A stretch of 64,000 nucleotides of DNA from positions 2,067,059 to 2,131,058 of the forward strand of contig NC_054744.1 in the NCBI RefSeq assembly GCF_018143015.1, written 5' to 3'. Positions within the stretch are counted from its first letter, which is position 1. Every line of letters starts with the position of its first letter. Below are positions 10,801 through 21,026 of the stretch, piece by piece. The notes below the pieces were generated by a model that searched no databases, was not told where the DNA came from, and was given only the letters and a program-made list of their open reading frames with translations. This DNA is from Lytechinus variegatus (Eukaryota > Echinodermata > Echinoidea > Temnopleuroida > Toxopneustidae). A program made the position numbers and the translations under genes.

Positions 10801-13800
10801 TTCAACAATTACCAGTTAAGTGTATTATGCATTTCCAAAATAGATATATGAGATTCGGGTTTAATCTGGAGTATAATACGACCTGCTCTGTTTTGAAGTT
10901 TTTGAAGGCGGTCTGTGTATTTCCTCAGGATGCATCGTAACCAACATCACCATAATCAAAGCAGGGGAGGATCAATGAACCATATATTATATACTTTGTG
11001 ATATCATGGATATGGAAATAAATGAAATGAAAATATATTAATTTCAGAATCGATTCACTTAGGCATCGCCGCAATCTTCCCGGAAAGCCGACTACTTGAC
11101 CTATTTTTTTGCAACATATTATCTATATGCAAATTAAAATTCAAATAATCATCAACCATGATGCCTAGGTATTTGAGATGATGAATTTGTTGTAATAGGG
11201 TATTATTTAATGAAACATGCAGGACATTTTGTTTAGAAATCATATTCTTGCTTCCAATGAGCATACAGACCGTTTTTTTTTTACAGCTAACACTTAACTT
11301 TGGCACATCCATTGGTACATATTTTCTGAATCTGAGTTCAGGGCCTCTTTGATTATTTCAATGGAGGGGTGTGAAAAACACAAAACGGTGTCATCCGCAT
11401 ACAGTTTGATATGACATGTATTGATACATTTCACTAAATCATTGACATGTAATATAAAGAGCAGTGGTCCAAGGAGTGATCCCTGGGGCACACCGCAGTT
11501 AATAACTGATTCATTAGAGAGTTCCGAATTAATAAGAGTCCTACAAACCCGGTTTGACTTGTAACTTTTGAACCATATAAGGATGGTGTGCCAGAAATAC
11601 CTAAGTTATTCATTTTTTCATTAGAATATCACAATTCACGGTGTCGAATGCTTTTTTTTAATTCGACGAAGACGGCCCCAATGTAATGTTTCAGATCGAC
11701 TGAGTGAAACCAGTCGTCGGTTACCTTTAGGCATGTTAGGAGAGTGGTAATGGTTGAGTGCCGTGGCCGAAAACCGGATAGGGCAGGTGTCAAAATATTC
11801 TTTCGCAAAAAAATCTAAAACTTGCCGTTGGACAACCCTTTCCAGTATTTTAGATACGCAGGGCAAAATTGAGGTGGGCCTATTATTCGAAGGAGAATTG
11901 TCATCGCCACCTTTGTGAATTGGGTTAATCTTGGCTTTTTCCATTGTAGCGGAAATATACCTCTTGACAAAGATAAATTAATCAACTTAGCAATACTCAA
12001 TGATATCTCCATTGAGCATGCCTTTAAAACAAAGACAGATATGAACACCGACAGACCTCGTGTTTTTAAGATTTCTTATGATTTTCAAAACAGGTTCGTT
12101 CACCTGAGTAAATGCAAAAGTCTCATTTGCATAATTATCATTTTCTGTATGGGGGTTCATATCGGTTATTTCACTGGCTAATTGTCTCGCTACATTTGCA
12201 AAGTAAGTGTTGAATAGGTTAGCAGTTTCAGTATTACAATCCGAGTTAGACGAAACTGTAAGTATTTCACGTTTTTTTATTCGGAATGATGGACTCTAAG
12301 GTTTTTCAAGTCTGTTTTGGGTTTACCTTAAAATTTGTAAATTTATCAGAGTAATACTGTTTCTTTGATTTCCTTACTTCATTTGTTACCTTATTTTGTA
12401 ATATTCTGTACTCGTTCATCAGTTTTTCATCTTTTAGTTTGCAAGCTTTTCTTTTATTTTTTCACGTTTTTTTCATGAGTTTACAAATATTTGTATTCAT
12501 CCAAGGGAAACCCTTTGGTATTCATCCAAGGGAAACCCTTTGTACTAATTCTTTTTGAACGATTTGGCATATGTTTGTCAACAACTTGTAAACACATATT
12601 TTGCCATTAATTCAGGGGAGCGTTTCTTGAAAACACTTGTCCGAAAGTTACCATAATAGTAACATTACTTCTCAACCAATCAAAATCAAGGAAAAGGGCC
12701 AAATTTAACTACTTGTCAGACCAAAGAAAATTGTTGATAAAACACTACTCTTGCCTAAATTCCCGTGAAGGACTCCGTTTTATCTTATGAAAAAAAATAC
12801 TCTTCTCTCTCATATCTCTTTCTCGCTTATCAATTGCAAACCAGATTCTCCCATTTTCATTTCTCATCGTCTCCTCTTCATTCCACCATGAAGATTCAAA
12901 CACATCTCCTTGATTTTTTCTTTTTCTCAGGGCAGCGTTTCGTGATAGAACTTAATAGTCGTTTTATTTGACAAACTCTGTTAGGTCCATGGAAAAAGGT
13001 CCATAGAAAAAGTGCTCCAACATGTCAGACAAGAAAATGTTGATGAAACCATCTGTACCAGCTCTATGATAAAACCATGTATGAAACACACACTAAGGGG
13101 GTGTTGCAAGAAAATATTTGCGATCAATCGTAAATATTCTATTGCAATTTTACAACTGATAGAACAACGTAAACTGTAGCAAATAAGATTAAACTTCTTG
13201 TTTCAAGGAACAAATTAGCAATCAATCACTAATTGTAATTAACTGCAAGACATATGATTGATTTAGGGACCAAAAATTGACTTGCAATTGATTGCAAGTT
13301 TCTTGCAATACCCCACTACATGTATAGGACTACAGTGAGAATGCACCTCTTGGTAATCTTCACATTGTATTCAAATGAGAATAAAATAAAAATAAAAAAA
13401 GAAAGAAAAAAGATCAAAATGGAATTACCTGATTAGATGAAGTGAATCTGTTGTCTGGATGAGAAACGGTGACATCATTCTTCACTTCAGTCTCGGGTTC
13501 GTCCACGCCCCCATCATGCTGATCAATGTTTGATGACGTCACTTCTTTGACAATGCTTGATTTCGTCCTTTCCAACGACGACGACGACGATGCCTTCGAA
13601 TCGAAATTCTTATTCACGCTCCTTCCACCGGCCGTCTTTCGTATCTGAAGAATTATGCGGATGTAGAGAACGGAGATGATGACGAAGGGCAGATGAAACT
13701 TACAGACGTTCTGAATAATGTACGTGATCGGACTCTCGGAGAAGAGCGGCGTGCACTGCGTGCCGTTGTCGTGGTCGACCACGAACTCCCAGACGGTGGT

Positions 13801-14334
13801 GTAACACAACCAGAAGGAGAGTCCTATAACCCAAGGTAGGCAGTTGATAAGAATGGCCTTACGTTTGGTTCGAGATATGAAATGGTTGATTGGGTCGTAG
13901 ACGGCTCGGTGTCGGTCAGCGCAGATGACGACCACGCTGATGTTGGAGCCGTTGACAATCCCGCCCGCGATGCCGGTTAAGATCTTACAGACGTCTTGGG
14001 GAAATGGGTAACGACCATGATAAGCATGCGCTACCTGTGCGGACAATGACACTCCGACAAGAAGATCAAGTATGCTGAGGTTGATGATGAAGTAGTTGTT
14101 ATAGGTGCGGAGTCGCTTTTCAACAACAAAGGCCAGAAGGCTGATGGTATTGGTGATGATGATCAGAGCAGTAAAGACACCGCTACAGACAAGACTGGCA
14201 AGGCTAGAGGGTCGAGACCCCGCTTCGCCACTGGTTTCTACTGATGCTCCTTCGGTCACGGAGTCGTTGAAGCTATAATTCTCATAATCGGTCCAAATTG
14301 TGAATGTCTCTATCGTATCAAAAATACTGGTCAT
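4611..14334 (-). CDS. Orphan rhodopsin-class GPCR, amine/muscarinic-like, two exons
   Basis: Plasma-membrane G-protein-coupled receptor of 397 aa. Coding exons are 14334-13429 (302 codons) and 4898-4611 (95 codons plus stop), joined in phase 0 across an 8.5-kb intron (donor CAG|GTAATT, acceptor TTTCTTGTAG). Landmarks: N-glycosylation sequons N19 and N23, TM1 with N62, TM2 with D90, C116 and C194 for the extracellular disulfide, D140-R141-H142 in place of DRY, TM4 W168, TM6 with W333 and P335, and NPISY at 373-377. The third intracellular loop is about 87 aa and Ser-rich; the tail is short. The TM6/TM7 pattern resembles muscarinic/histamine-type receptors, but position 3.32, normally Asp for amine binding, is A123. 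The ligand is therefore unknown. Family membership is certain; the subfamily is inferred. The start is the first Met of the frame, before the glycosylated N-terminus. Confidence 0.92.
4985..5003. repeat. (GA)n microsatellite
   Basis: Uninterrupted GA run just inside the GPCR intron. Confidence 0.9.
5140..6605. repeat. Probable old DNA element with diverged ~105-bp GCGAGC repeats
   Basis: Motifs related to 'gcgcgaagcgagctgaaaatt' recur near 5228, 5332, 5440, 5550, 5637 and 5740. This is the reverse orientation of the repeat at 10048-10510. The stretch ends at 6605 with CGTATACACGCCACTG, whose complement begins CAGTGGCGT like the hAT-type ends elsewhere. The left boundary is uncertain. It lies in the GPCR intron. 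Confidence 0.4.
6606..7485. other. Unassigned intronic sequence
   Basis: Low-complexity A- and T-rich sequence, including a duplicated 'cccaaaatgtaaggccat'-like phrase near 7300 and 7355. No gene is supported; the open frames are pyrimidine-run artefacts. Confidence 0.5.
7494..7746. mobile_element. hAT-like MITE, 253 bp
   Basis: Begins CAGTGGCGTA and ends TACGCTACTG (complement CAGTAGCGTA). The flanking octamers GGGCAGCT and GGTTAGCT agree at six of eight positions, as an aged 8-bp duplication would. The TIR and duplication length fit hAT. Confidence 0.65.
8348..9042. mobile_element. ~695-bp MITE inside the LINE
   Basis: Ends are GCCCCCTCACACCT and its exact complement AGGTGTGAGGGGGC. The interior has inverted phrases such as 'cgaattc' and 'ttcgttcg' but no coding sequence. 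LINE reading frame resumes on both sides (NNLSPKYLK, then FELVSRTYPSR), which shows it is an insertion. The target-site duplication is not clear. Confidence 0.75.
9385..9905. repeat. GGCGCC-rich minisatellite
   Basis: Variants of 'aatcggcgccggtcaagaat' and 'aatcagcgccacctaaatct' alternate for about 520 bp, a composite unit near 55-65 bp. The palindromic GGCGCC core is present in most units. It lies inside the transposon at 9072-10751. Confidence 0.8.
10048..10510. repeat. Dispersed tandem motif GCTCGCGCTTCGCGCTCGC
   Basis: 'Ttcagctcgcgcttcgcgct' and close variants occur near 10058, 10258, 10362 and 10487, with spacing of about 105-200 bp, each at the 3' side of an AT-rich spacer. The motif is itself a near-palindrome. 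Confidence 0.75.
10566..10619. repeat. (TA)n/(TG)n microsatellite
   Basis: Short TA run passing into a TG/CG run near the right end of the 1.68-kb transposon. Confidence 0.85.
12601..13090. other. Unassigned GPCR-intron sequence
   Basis: Contains 'gttaccataatagtaac', a phrase resembling one at 29205-29230, and is probably old repeat material. No gene is seen. Confidence 0.4.
13096..13314. mobile_element. ~219-bp MITE, TTGCAAGAAA type
   Basis: The left end GGGGGTGTTGCAAGAAA matches the complement of the right end GGGGTATTGCAAGAAA. ACTA flanks both sides (13092-13095, 13315-13318). It sits about 115 bp beyond the GPCR exon 1 donor. A relative lies at 47487. Confidence 0.7.
13429..14334 (-). 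CDS. GPCR exon 1 (N-terminus to ICL3)
   Basis: Encodes residues 1-302: extracellular N-terminus, TM1 (about 46-70), TM2 (80-101), TM3 (115-137), TM4 (158-180), TM5 (204-231) and most of ICL3. The frame reads on 4 codons into the intron to a stop, so the exon end is set by the CAG|GTAATT donor and the matching phase of exon 2. Confidence 0.92.
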
Positions 14335-15198
14335 GGTAAGATGAATGACTTCTTAAAATACCTGCCAATTATTTTTGTTTATATATACGTTCACAAATAA
14401 GAATAAAATTCCAGGCGATTATGTACAATTTCTTTTCAATTCTTTACTGTTCTGCTCTGAATATAACTTGGCCTGAAAAAAATTAAAATAAATCTTGTAT
14501 GCCAATAGGAGTTGAGGAGCAAATCCTCAACAATTTTCATTAGAATCTAATCAAAGTGGAAAAATTACCTTTGAGGCGTGGTATTTATACCTTACTCCAT
14601 TCGGTGTATTGCCCTAGCAAAGATCCGGGTCAAATGAAAAATTATTCTTCAATTCTTCTATTCACTGTCAGTGAAAAGTCCAATATCTTAATTTACTCCT
14701 CATCTGAAAACTAGAATACTTGACTATTATATATATATATATTTATATTTTAGGATCATCATTATAACCATTTATTGGCAATCGAACTGGAATTCAGTTA
14801 AGAAACGTATTTTTGTATAGCTCTATTTAAAGCAGAACGTGTCTTACAATATGCCTATTTTTATTATTCATTTATCCATGGACATGCAATGAATGATTTA
14901 TAAGCGACGTCCTCGATAATTCAAATTACTTGATTTTTGCATCTTATGGAGGTAGAGTGGAGGGAGAAAGAATAAGGAAAGAAGAAAGAGTTAAAAAAGG
15001 ATAGAAGAGAGAGAGAGGGTAAGAGCGCTAAGGATCGGAGAGGGGGGAAGGGAACAAATACTGGATGCGAGAATTCAGAAGAGATTCTTATTTTTATACT
15101 CCCACTCAATTAACCTAACTTTTAATCGTGTTCTATATACTACTATGAAATCAAACTATAGTTCTATTACCCCCCCCCCCCGCGCCCATTAGCTCCAC
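14335..15198. other. Upstream region of the GPCR gene
   Basis: Contains the presumed 5' UTR and promoter of the minus-strand receptor, but no clear TATA box or splice site could be assigned. The rest is AT-rich with a short (TA)n near 14732 and a purine run at 14948-15050. Confidence 0.4.
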
Positions 15199-15203
15199 TT
15201 TAA

Positions 15204-15415
15204 GGCCTGGTTACACTGCCCGAGCGTTGTTGGAGCGGTAGGGAGAGAGGGTCGAATTTCGCTCACAAAATTGGGGGAAAAATCGAGAACAAAAATCGAA
15301 AAAAACAAAAAAAAACAATTGAAATCGAAAATGGTGAACGGTAGCGAGCGGTTATTATTTTTTTTCTCTCCCCTCCATGACCGCTCCAACAACGCTCGGG
15401 CGGTGTGACCAGGCC
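15204..15415. mobile_element. 212-bp MITE with ~37-bp TIRs and TTTAA duplication
   Basis: The left end GGCCTGGTTACACTGCCCGA matches the complement of the right end through GTTGTTGGAGCGGT with about two differences. TTTAA flanks both sides (15199-15203, 15416-15420). The TTAA core would fit piggyBac/Kolobok-type targets. Confidence 0.8.
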
Positions 15416-15501
15416 TTTAATTATACTTGATCGATTAATACAAAACAGATGTTTGAAAGAATTATTTATGTATGCCTATATACTACTATGTAATAATACA
15501 C

Positions 15502-15885
15502 CGCCCTTTCACACGGTTAAAAAAAATCGTAGTTTGAATGATGATTCCAATGAAAAAAGATTACGAATTCTTAGCACCTGTCAAACCAATCGAGAATCAC
15601 GAACGCTAATCACAAACACGAATTCAAATTCTACTCCAGAGGTGAATTCCAGTAAAGTTTCATTCAAATCGCGTCACGAATTTTACGTGTGAAAGGCTCG
15701 ACCTTCAAAACATCTTTTGGGGGCGGAGCTTACGTGTCCTTTCAAGCACTTCCATAGATAATACTATTGACATGCACTCATCATATCAATGCAGTGCTCT
15801 GATGGATAAGTCACCGAGGACACACACCTCCTTCGCTCGGGAATTCGAATTCAAATCAAAGTTTTCGAGAGAGCGTGTGAAAGGT
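15502..15885. mobile_element. Possible MITE with CCTTTCACACG ends
   Basis: 'Gccctttcacacg' at about 15500 is complemented by 'cgtgtgaaaggc' at 15686 and 'gtgtgaaaggt' at 15876. It may be one element with a duplicated end or two overlapping copies; the interior is AAT/GAATTC-rich. Confidence 0.5.
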
Positions 15886-15977
15886 CCGATTATTCTAAAG
15901 ACGAATGACAATCATCAATACAATGATGATTCAAGATTCAAGAATAAAAAGGCCCTAAGTTTAAAGTCAGGAAGTTT

Positions 15978-16410
15978 GCATTCTCCTCTTATTTTCATTC
16001 ACAGTTCGATCGCCGTCACATATTAAATGCCTTGAGTGTGTGTCTTTTTTTTTCTTTTATCGCATCTTTTTTTGCCCGCCAAACTCACATCAAGAAGATG
16101 ATTCTCTTTTTATTTTCATTCACAGTTCGATCGCCGTCACATATTAAATGCCTTGAGTGTGTGTCTTTTTTTTCTTTTATCGCATTTTTTTTGCCCGCCA
16201 AACTCACATCAAGAAGATGATTCTCTTTTTATTTTCAATCACAGTATGATCAATGTCGCAGAACCCTGTGGTTTTTTGTTGTTGTTTTCTTTGGTCAGAA
16301 TTGTAGCATTTTCGCTTTGAATAGATACCGCCATTTTTCGTCAAACTGACATGAAGAAGATAATTATCTTTTTATTTATATGTTTATTCAGAGTGTGATC
16401 AATGCCACAT
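15978..16410. repeat. ~121-bp tandem repeat, 3-4 copies
   Basis: The phrase 'attttcattcacagttcgat' starts at 15991 and 16112, and in variant form at 16231 and near 16375. The first two units are almost identical (period 121), the others decay progressively. Confidence 0.85.
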
Positions 16411-17230
16411 GTCCCTGTCTGTTTATTGTTTGTTTGTTTTTTTTTGGTCTAATTAGTCGTATTTCCTATCTGAATAGACAATATCCTGTCTTAGCCGAAC
16501 TCATCATTTTAGTTATATCAGTTACAGGAGACCGGAAATTTACATCTCTCTCCCATTTAAAAACCTTTCCTTCGTAATATTTCCGTGAGCCCCATTATGC
16601 AGTCAATGTCATTTCGCTCGCTTGAACTATTACTGTATCTTCAATCATTTAGCTTCGTGTATTCATCTTCATTTTCTTTTTATACGGGCATGAAAGCACA
16701 ATTGGGGTATCACAGTGGGAGGTGGCAGTGGCGATTTTAAGTAGTGAAGAAAATGAGAGAGAAAAAAAAGGAACTGGGATTTTAAAGAAGTGACAAAAGG
16801 AGAAAGAAAACAAAAGAAGGAAATGGGGAATGGAAATGAATATAATATTACATGACGTCCATTTAAGTTGATTATATCGGCTCCTCCCCTGAATAAGGGG
16901 AGGGGGGGGGGGATTGGGTCGCTTCGGTTTACCAGCACATATAGTTTTTTTTTTTAATTTATGTATACCAGCACATATAATTATGTAAAGGTTGACATTC
17001 TCCTTCACATTTTTAAGCGAGCTGTCAAAGCATTAATATATATGGGGGGGTTAAGATCGAGAGATAAATAAGCTATAATTCTCCTTCAGAAGTCCTTTTC
17101 TTTCTTTATAGTTTTAATTTTGAACGAGTAATTCGGTCTTTAATCGTTCCAAACGATGTTTCTGTGGTATGACGAAAAAAATATCTGGAGGAATATAAGA
17201 TTAATGGGTTTTTTTATTGGACTACTGCAT
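16411..17230. other. Unassigned intergenic sequence
   Basis: No gene is supported. A short 'accagcacatat' duplication occurs at 16931 and 16969, and a poly-G run near 16905. Confidence 0.45.
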
Positions 17231-17233
17231 TTA

Positions 17234-17540
17234 TGGGCGCTTCGTGGTCTAGTGGTTCTGACTCTCGCCTTTCAAACAGAGGGTCGTGGATTCAAATCCT
17301 CGCCATAGCGTGTTTTCCTTCAGCAAGATATTTATCCACATTGTGCTGCACTCGACCCAGGTGATGTGAAAGTGTACCCTACAGGATTAATTCCTTGAAT
17401 GCACTGAGCGCCGCTAATGATAGCTTAGCTATAGCCGGGGTAATAATATCAAGTGCTATATAAATTCAGCTATTATTTTAATTGTTATTATTTTTTTATT
17501 ACTATTATTATTATTATCATTATTATTATTATTATTCCCA
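17234..17540 (+). repeat. tRNA-derived SINE, family A, copy 2
   Basis: Head TGGTCTAGTGGTTCTGACTC with B-box-like ATTCAAATCC, body 'cactcgacccaggtgatgtg', 'agccggggtaataatatcaa' and an (ATT)n tail. It is the most complete copy in the window. Confidence 0.85.
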
Positions 17541-18470
17541 TACAGACTCTCTACTTTGTACTGTTTTTTTTTGGGGGGGTATGATTTGATATAACATCAT
17601 GTTATTGTATTTTATGTATAACATTACATTTAAAATTATTTTGCATTTGCTTTTTATTTGGAAATAAAATAGTAGTCTTGAATATTGAAAAAAAAATCAA
17701 AAGATATTGCATTCTAAATACGCCCCAATCAAACTGGAATCTATTAGGTTTATATCCATTTTCTATTATTCAACAAAATCTACGTATCTTGACTTGAATC
17801 ATATTGTGCTTATAATGTAACCACGAAATATCTAGCATAATACTTCAAAATGAGTTAAAGATTAGGGTCATCCTTTACAATATATCAAAAGTTAAAACTA
17901 TCAGGAGACTTACACACACTTGTTCTTAATATGATATTTTAGAGATGTAACTTCATCTATTTGGTCATGATTTTGATTTGTTTTCTGATGACAATAGGTG
18001 TGCCGGTTGAGTCCGCGTACGTAATCAGCTAATGACACATGCTTTTAATCTTATCGGGCTGTAATTAACTCTAATTGCTCAACATAAAAGGCGTTATTTT
18101 TTATCAACCATAGAACCTATCAAATTTGTTTGTGCCCAGTATGCTTAGTTTTAACAATTTAATCACATCGAACAAAATCCCCATTACTACAGTGGCAGTC
18201 ACCACTAATGTTTGTCAATATCAAAAAAGAAATCTGATTGCATTATTGATCATTTTTTAAATATTCTGAATTTTCATTTTACTTAATTGTGTATTGATTA
18301 GGTCTCGTAAATGTAGAAATAACCGAGGAGCACAATTTCTTGAAATTGTATATCAAATAAACTTTTGTGTCAGAACACGTCTATATGTGTTTACATGGTT
18401 TACATGGTTTATGTCATATCTTAGCAAAAGAAAATAATAATGTTAATATCCAAAATACTAAGTCAAGATG
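17541..18470. other. Unassigned AT-rich intergenic sequence
   Basis: No gene, RNA or clear repeat structure was recognised. Confidence 0.4.
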
Positions 18471-18477
18471 TGGCTAA

Positions 18478-19285
18478 TAGGTTCGATTCCTGGGACCTTT
18501 TTATTTGCCATTATGATGAATGGTCTTCCCAATTATGTATAAGTAAAGGAGAGGTTTATCTGTATTCAGATGACACCGTGATCTCCGACTTTGGAAACAC
18601 TCCATCAGATCCAACTTAATAATGTAATGCATGCATGAAGTTAACAAAATGGGTAGATAGAGATAAGCTGGTAAGGTAAGGGGAAAAAAAGAGGGAAAAG
18701 GAGAAAATACAAAATGTGAGAAAGAACAAATCATCCTGAAAAACTGGTGAATACGTGAGAAAAAGGAAATAATTTAGGAGATGACAAAATGAAAGGGGAA
18801 TTTATGGCGGGAACGGAAAGAAATATACAAAAAGAAATGGGAAATAAAGGTAAAATGGAATGATCTAAAATGCTAGGGGAAAAGCTGAGTTCAAAATAAA
18901 CAAATTGAAAAAAAATCAAAAGGATTGAAAACAATGAACGGGAAGGGAAAAAAATATGAAGTCTATAAAGGCTTGCTAAATATACTATACAGTCTGGTTT
19001 TCTATCCCCTTTCCTTTCGAGGCCTCCATCATTTTCAAGCTCCAAGCTTAAGATGGAGGTCTCCCACATTTCTAGAAATATATATATGTTCAGTAATTAA
19101 AGAAAAATGTATGCATAGATATCATTTTCACAGTACAGTTAATATTTTATGTTTATGTACATTATTCATTATGTTTGAAAAAATATTTGCCGATTATGTA
19201 ATATTGAAAAAATTATACTTGTATATACATTGCTTTTGTTTTGAAATGTGGAAATAAAATAAATCAAATAAAAAAATAAATCTCA
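18478..19285 (+). mobile_element. LINE fragment: RT end plus 3' UTR with hairpin
   Basis: A degraded frame near 18490-18660 carries GPFLFAIMMNGLPNYV, YSDDTVIS and VMHACMKLTKWVDRDKL, typical of RT palm and thumb. A 12-bp hairpin at 19018-19062 and an 'aaataaaataaatcaaataa' tail follow. The hairpin and loop recur at 31563, supporting a shared 3' end. The middle part (18670-19010) is purine-rich and unassigned. Confidence 0.6.
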
Positions 19286-19673
19286 TGCATTTAGAACAAA
19301 AAAATGGCTCCGGAGGTACCACCCGAGCATCGCCTATATCCTTAACCAAGGACCATATAGACATACCCCTTTAATGACGTAATTAGAATTTAATTTTCAA
19401 AGAGCAAAACATTTTTGTGCTCCCTCCCGACTTTTAGACATTTTCCCACATTTCCCATATTGTGCCCCTCAAAATATTTGGTTTATTAAGCAACTGCGTT
19501 AAAGTTGTCTTGTAAAACCCATGCATACCCGTGATTGAAACAGCGGACAGCTTTAAAATGGCTGAATCTCAAGAGTTTCCGGAAGCTCCGTACCCAGCCC
19601 CCACCCACATTGTATTGGCGTTCAATTTTTATTGGAAGGGTTTGGGGGCATAGGCCAAACAATTTCTCTAATA

Positions 19674-20173
19674 CCCCTTTCATAGTGAGAGCCGAAGTGG
19701 AGTTAGTCCGGAGTCCAGGAGGAGTTACTCCACTTTGGAGGGCAATATGAAAATTCTGAGATTAGTTCGATCCGGATTCAAAGCGGAGTACTCAACCCAC
19801 TTCGAGAAGAGGGTTACAAACGGAGTTACTCCGCACCGGAAATGCGGTATGCGCTTATCGCTGTGATCTCGCCACACGTATGGCGCGAACTCGCTTGGAA
19901 ACCATGGCAACGACTGCGGATACACCGCTGCGGTGCTTGCCAATATGAAAGGGGGTTTAAAGTCGGTCCGCAGTACAAGCGTATAAACTCAATCCGGAGT
20001 TATTCCGGAGTAACTCCACTTCGCCTTCAGTATGAAAACGGTAGAAGTGGGTTGAGTTCTCCGCTTTGAATCCGGATCGAACTAATCACAGAATTTTCAT
20101 ATTGCCCTCCAAAGTGGAGTAACTCCTCCTGGACTCCGGACTAACTCCACTTCTGCTCTTACAATGAAAGGGG
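19674..20173. mobile_element. 500-bp MITE with ~130-bp TIRs
   Basis: The left arm beginning CCCCTTTCATAGTGAGAGCC is matched by the complement of the right arm for about 130 bp at roughly 95% identity. TA flanks both ends. The high arm identity suggests a recent insertion or arm correction. The 240-bp centre is non-coding. Confidence 0.85.
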
Positions 20174-20272
20174 TACAAGACCATGAAGCCCAAGAACATT
20201 AAAAAGAACAGGAGAGAAGAAAGAAAAGGAAAGAAAAGTGTAAGATTACTTTATGAATATCATGTCAAAATC

Positions 20273-20672
20273 AGTGGTGGGGGGATCGGGGCTCTTGCTC
20301 CCCCTAAAAAAAAATCCCCGACCCCCAAAAATGGAAATTAAAGGAAGGAGAGAAGAGTGAAAATTATATTATTTTCTTAATATTATTTCAAAATCGATCA
20401 CAAAATTTGATTTTGTAATAAAAATTGCCGATTTTTTGCTCGCTAGCAACGTTTTATAAATTTTGCCTGATTCACCATATTCCCCACATATTTTTATTTT
20501 CTCACTCACTTCGCTCGCTGGGGAGGTTTTTTATTTAAAACCTTTCACCACTCGCTCCATGCTGTGTGCTCCCTCTATTTTTCAAACTCTTCATGCTACT
20601 CCCACATAGAGAGCTTTGCCCTAAAACTTTTGTTTAAACTTTTTGGCATCCCCCGATCCCTGTTACGCCCCC
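20273..20672. mobile_element. Possible hAT-like MITE
   Basis: Begins CAGTGGTGGGGGGATCGGGG and ends CCCCGATCCCTGTTACGCCCCCTG, so the ends share GATCGGGG and CAG(T/G)G but are not aligned throughout. No 8-bp duplication was found. Confidence 0.5.
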
Positions 20673-20681
20673 TGACAGGGA

Positions 20682-20728
20682 GAGAGAGTGGGAGGGAGAG
20701 AAAGAGAGAGAGAGAGAGGGGGGGGGGC
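20682..20728. repeat. Purine microsatellite (GA)n/(G)n
   Basis: GAGAGAG runs followed by a poly-G tract, about 150 bp upstream of the SRCR gene TATA box. Confidence 0.85.
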
Positions 20729-20877
20729 CCTCATTTTAGTCACCATGACAAAGAAGCTAAACTTTATACACTGATCCTGTTAATTCGTCATGATCAAAGT
20801 ACGAAATATATCAATAATTAACGTACTGACAAACAATTTATCATAGATAAAAATTATTCATCAAACATGCATGAGCG

Positions 20878-20885
20878 TATATAAG
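20878..20885 (+). promoter_or_regulatory. Candidate TATA box of the SRCR gene
   Basis: TATATAAG lies 65 bp before the ATG at 20951, leaving room for a transcription start near 20910 and a ~40-nt 5' UTR. Position and sequence fit a TATA element; this is inferred. Confidence 0.5.
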
Positions 20886-20950
20886 ACGAAAATGGTTTCA
20901 TGAGCCACGGTTATTTTTTCATGATAACGTATACTTCATTATCAAGAAAT

Positions 20951-21026
20951 ATGAATATCCTTTGCATGCTCATAGCGATGGTGATGATTAATATCTTCCA
21001 GACACACAGGGTAGAAGCAGAGACTG
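20951..21026 (+). CDS. SRCR gene exon 1: signal peptide
   Basis: MNILCMLIAMVMINIFQTHR is followed by VEAET and a G|GTGAGT donor. The hydrophobic core LCMLIAMVMINIF fits a secretory signal. It is too short for most ORF finders and is supported by phase and by the TATA box upstream. Confidence 0.8.

Larger units (their letters stand above)
7855..12600 (-). mobile_element. 5'-truncated LINE, split by two nested DNA elements
   Basis: On the minus strand the order is: a pre-RT linker (KGFPWMNTNICKLMKK near 12500), RT with an IHKGGDDNSPSNNRP region (11900), PQGSLLGPLLFILHVNDL (11480), YADDT (11410), then LQKLQNRAGRIIL (10890) and VYKIMN (10760). After the first insertion come NNLSPKYLK (9070), and after the second RSFKYKSAMAYNSLPPHI (8230) and a stop near 8140. 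The 3' end carries an (ACT)n tract at 7855-7868. This layout fits Jockey/CR1-type LINEs. Endonuclease is missing, the frame has several stops and shifts, and a 24-bp duplication sits near 12500. It is dead. Insertions: 9072-10751 and about 8348-9042. Confidence 0.8.

Noticed and set aside
19486-20069. Several ORFs of 65-75 codons
   Set aside because: They read through the inverted arms of a MITE.
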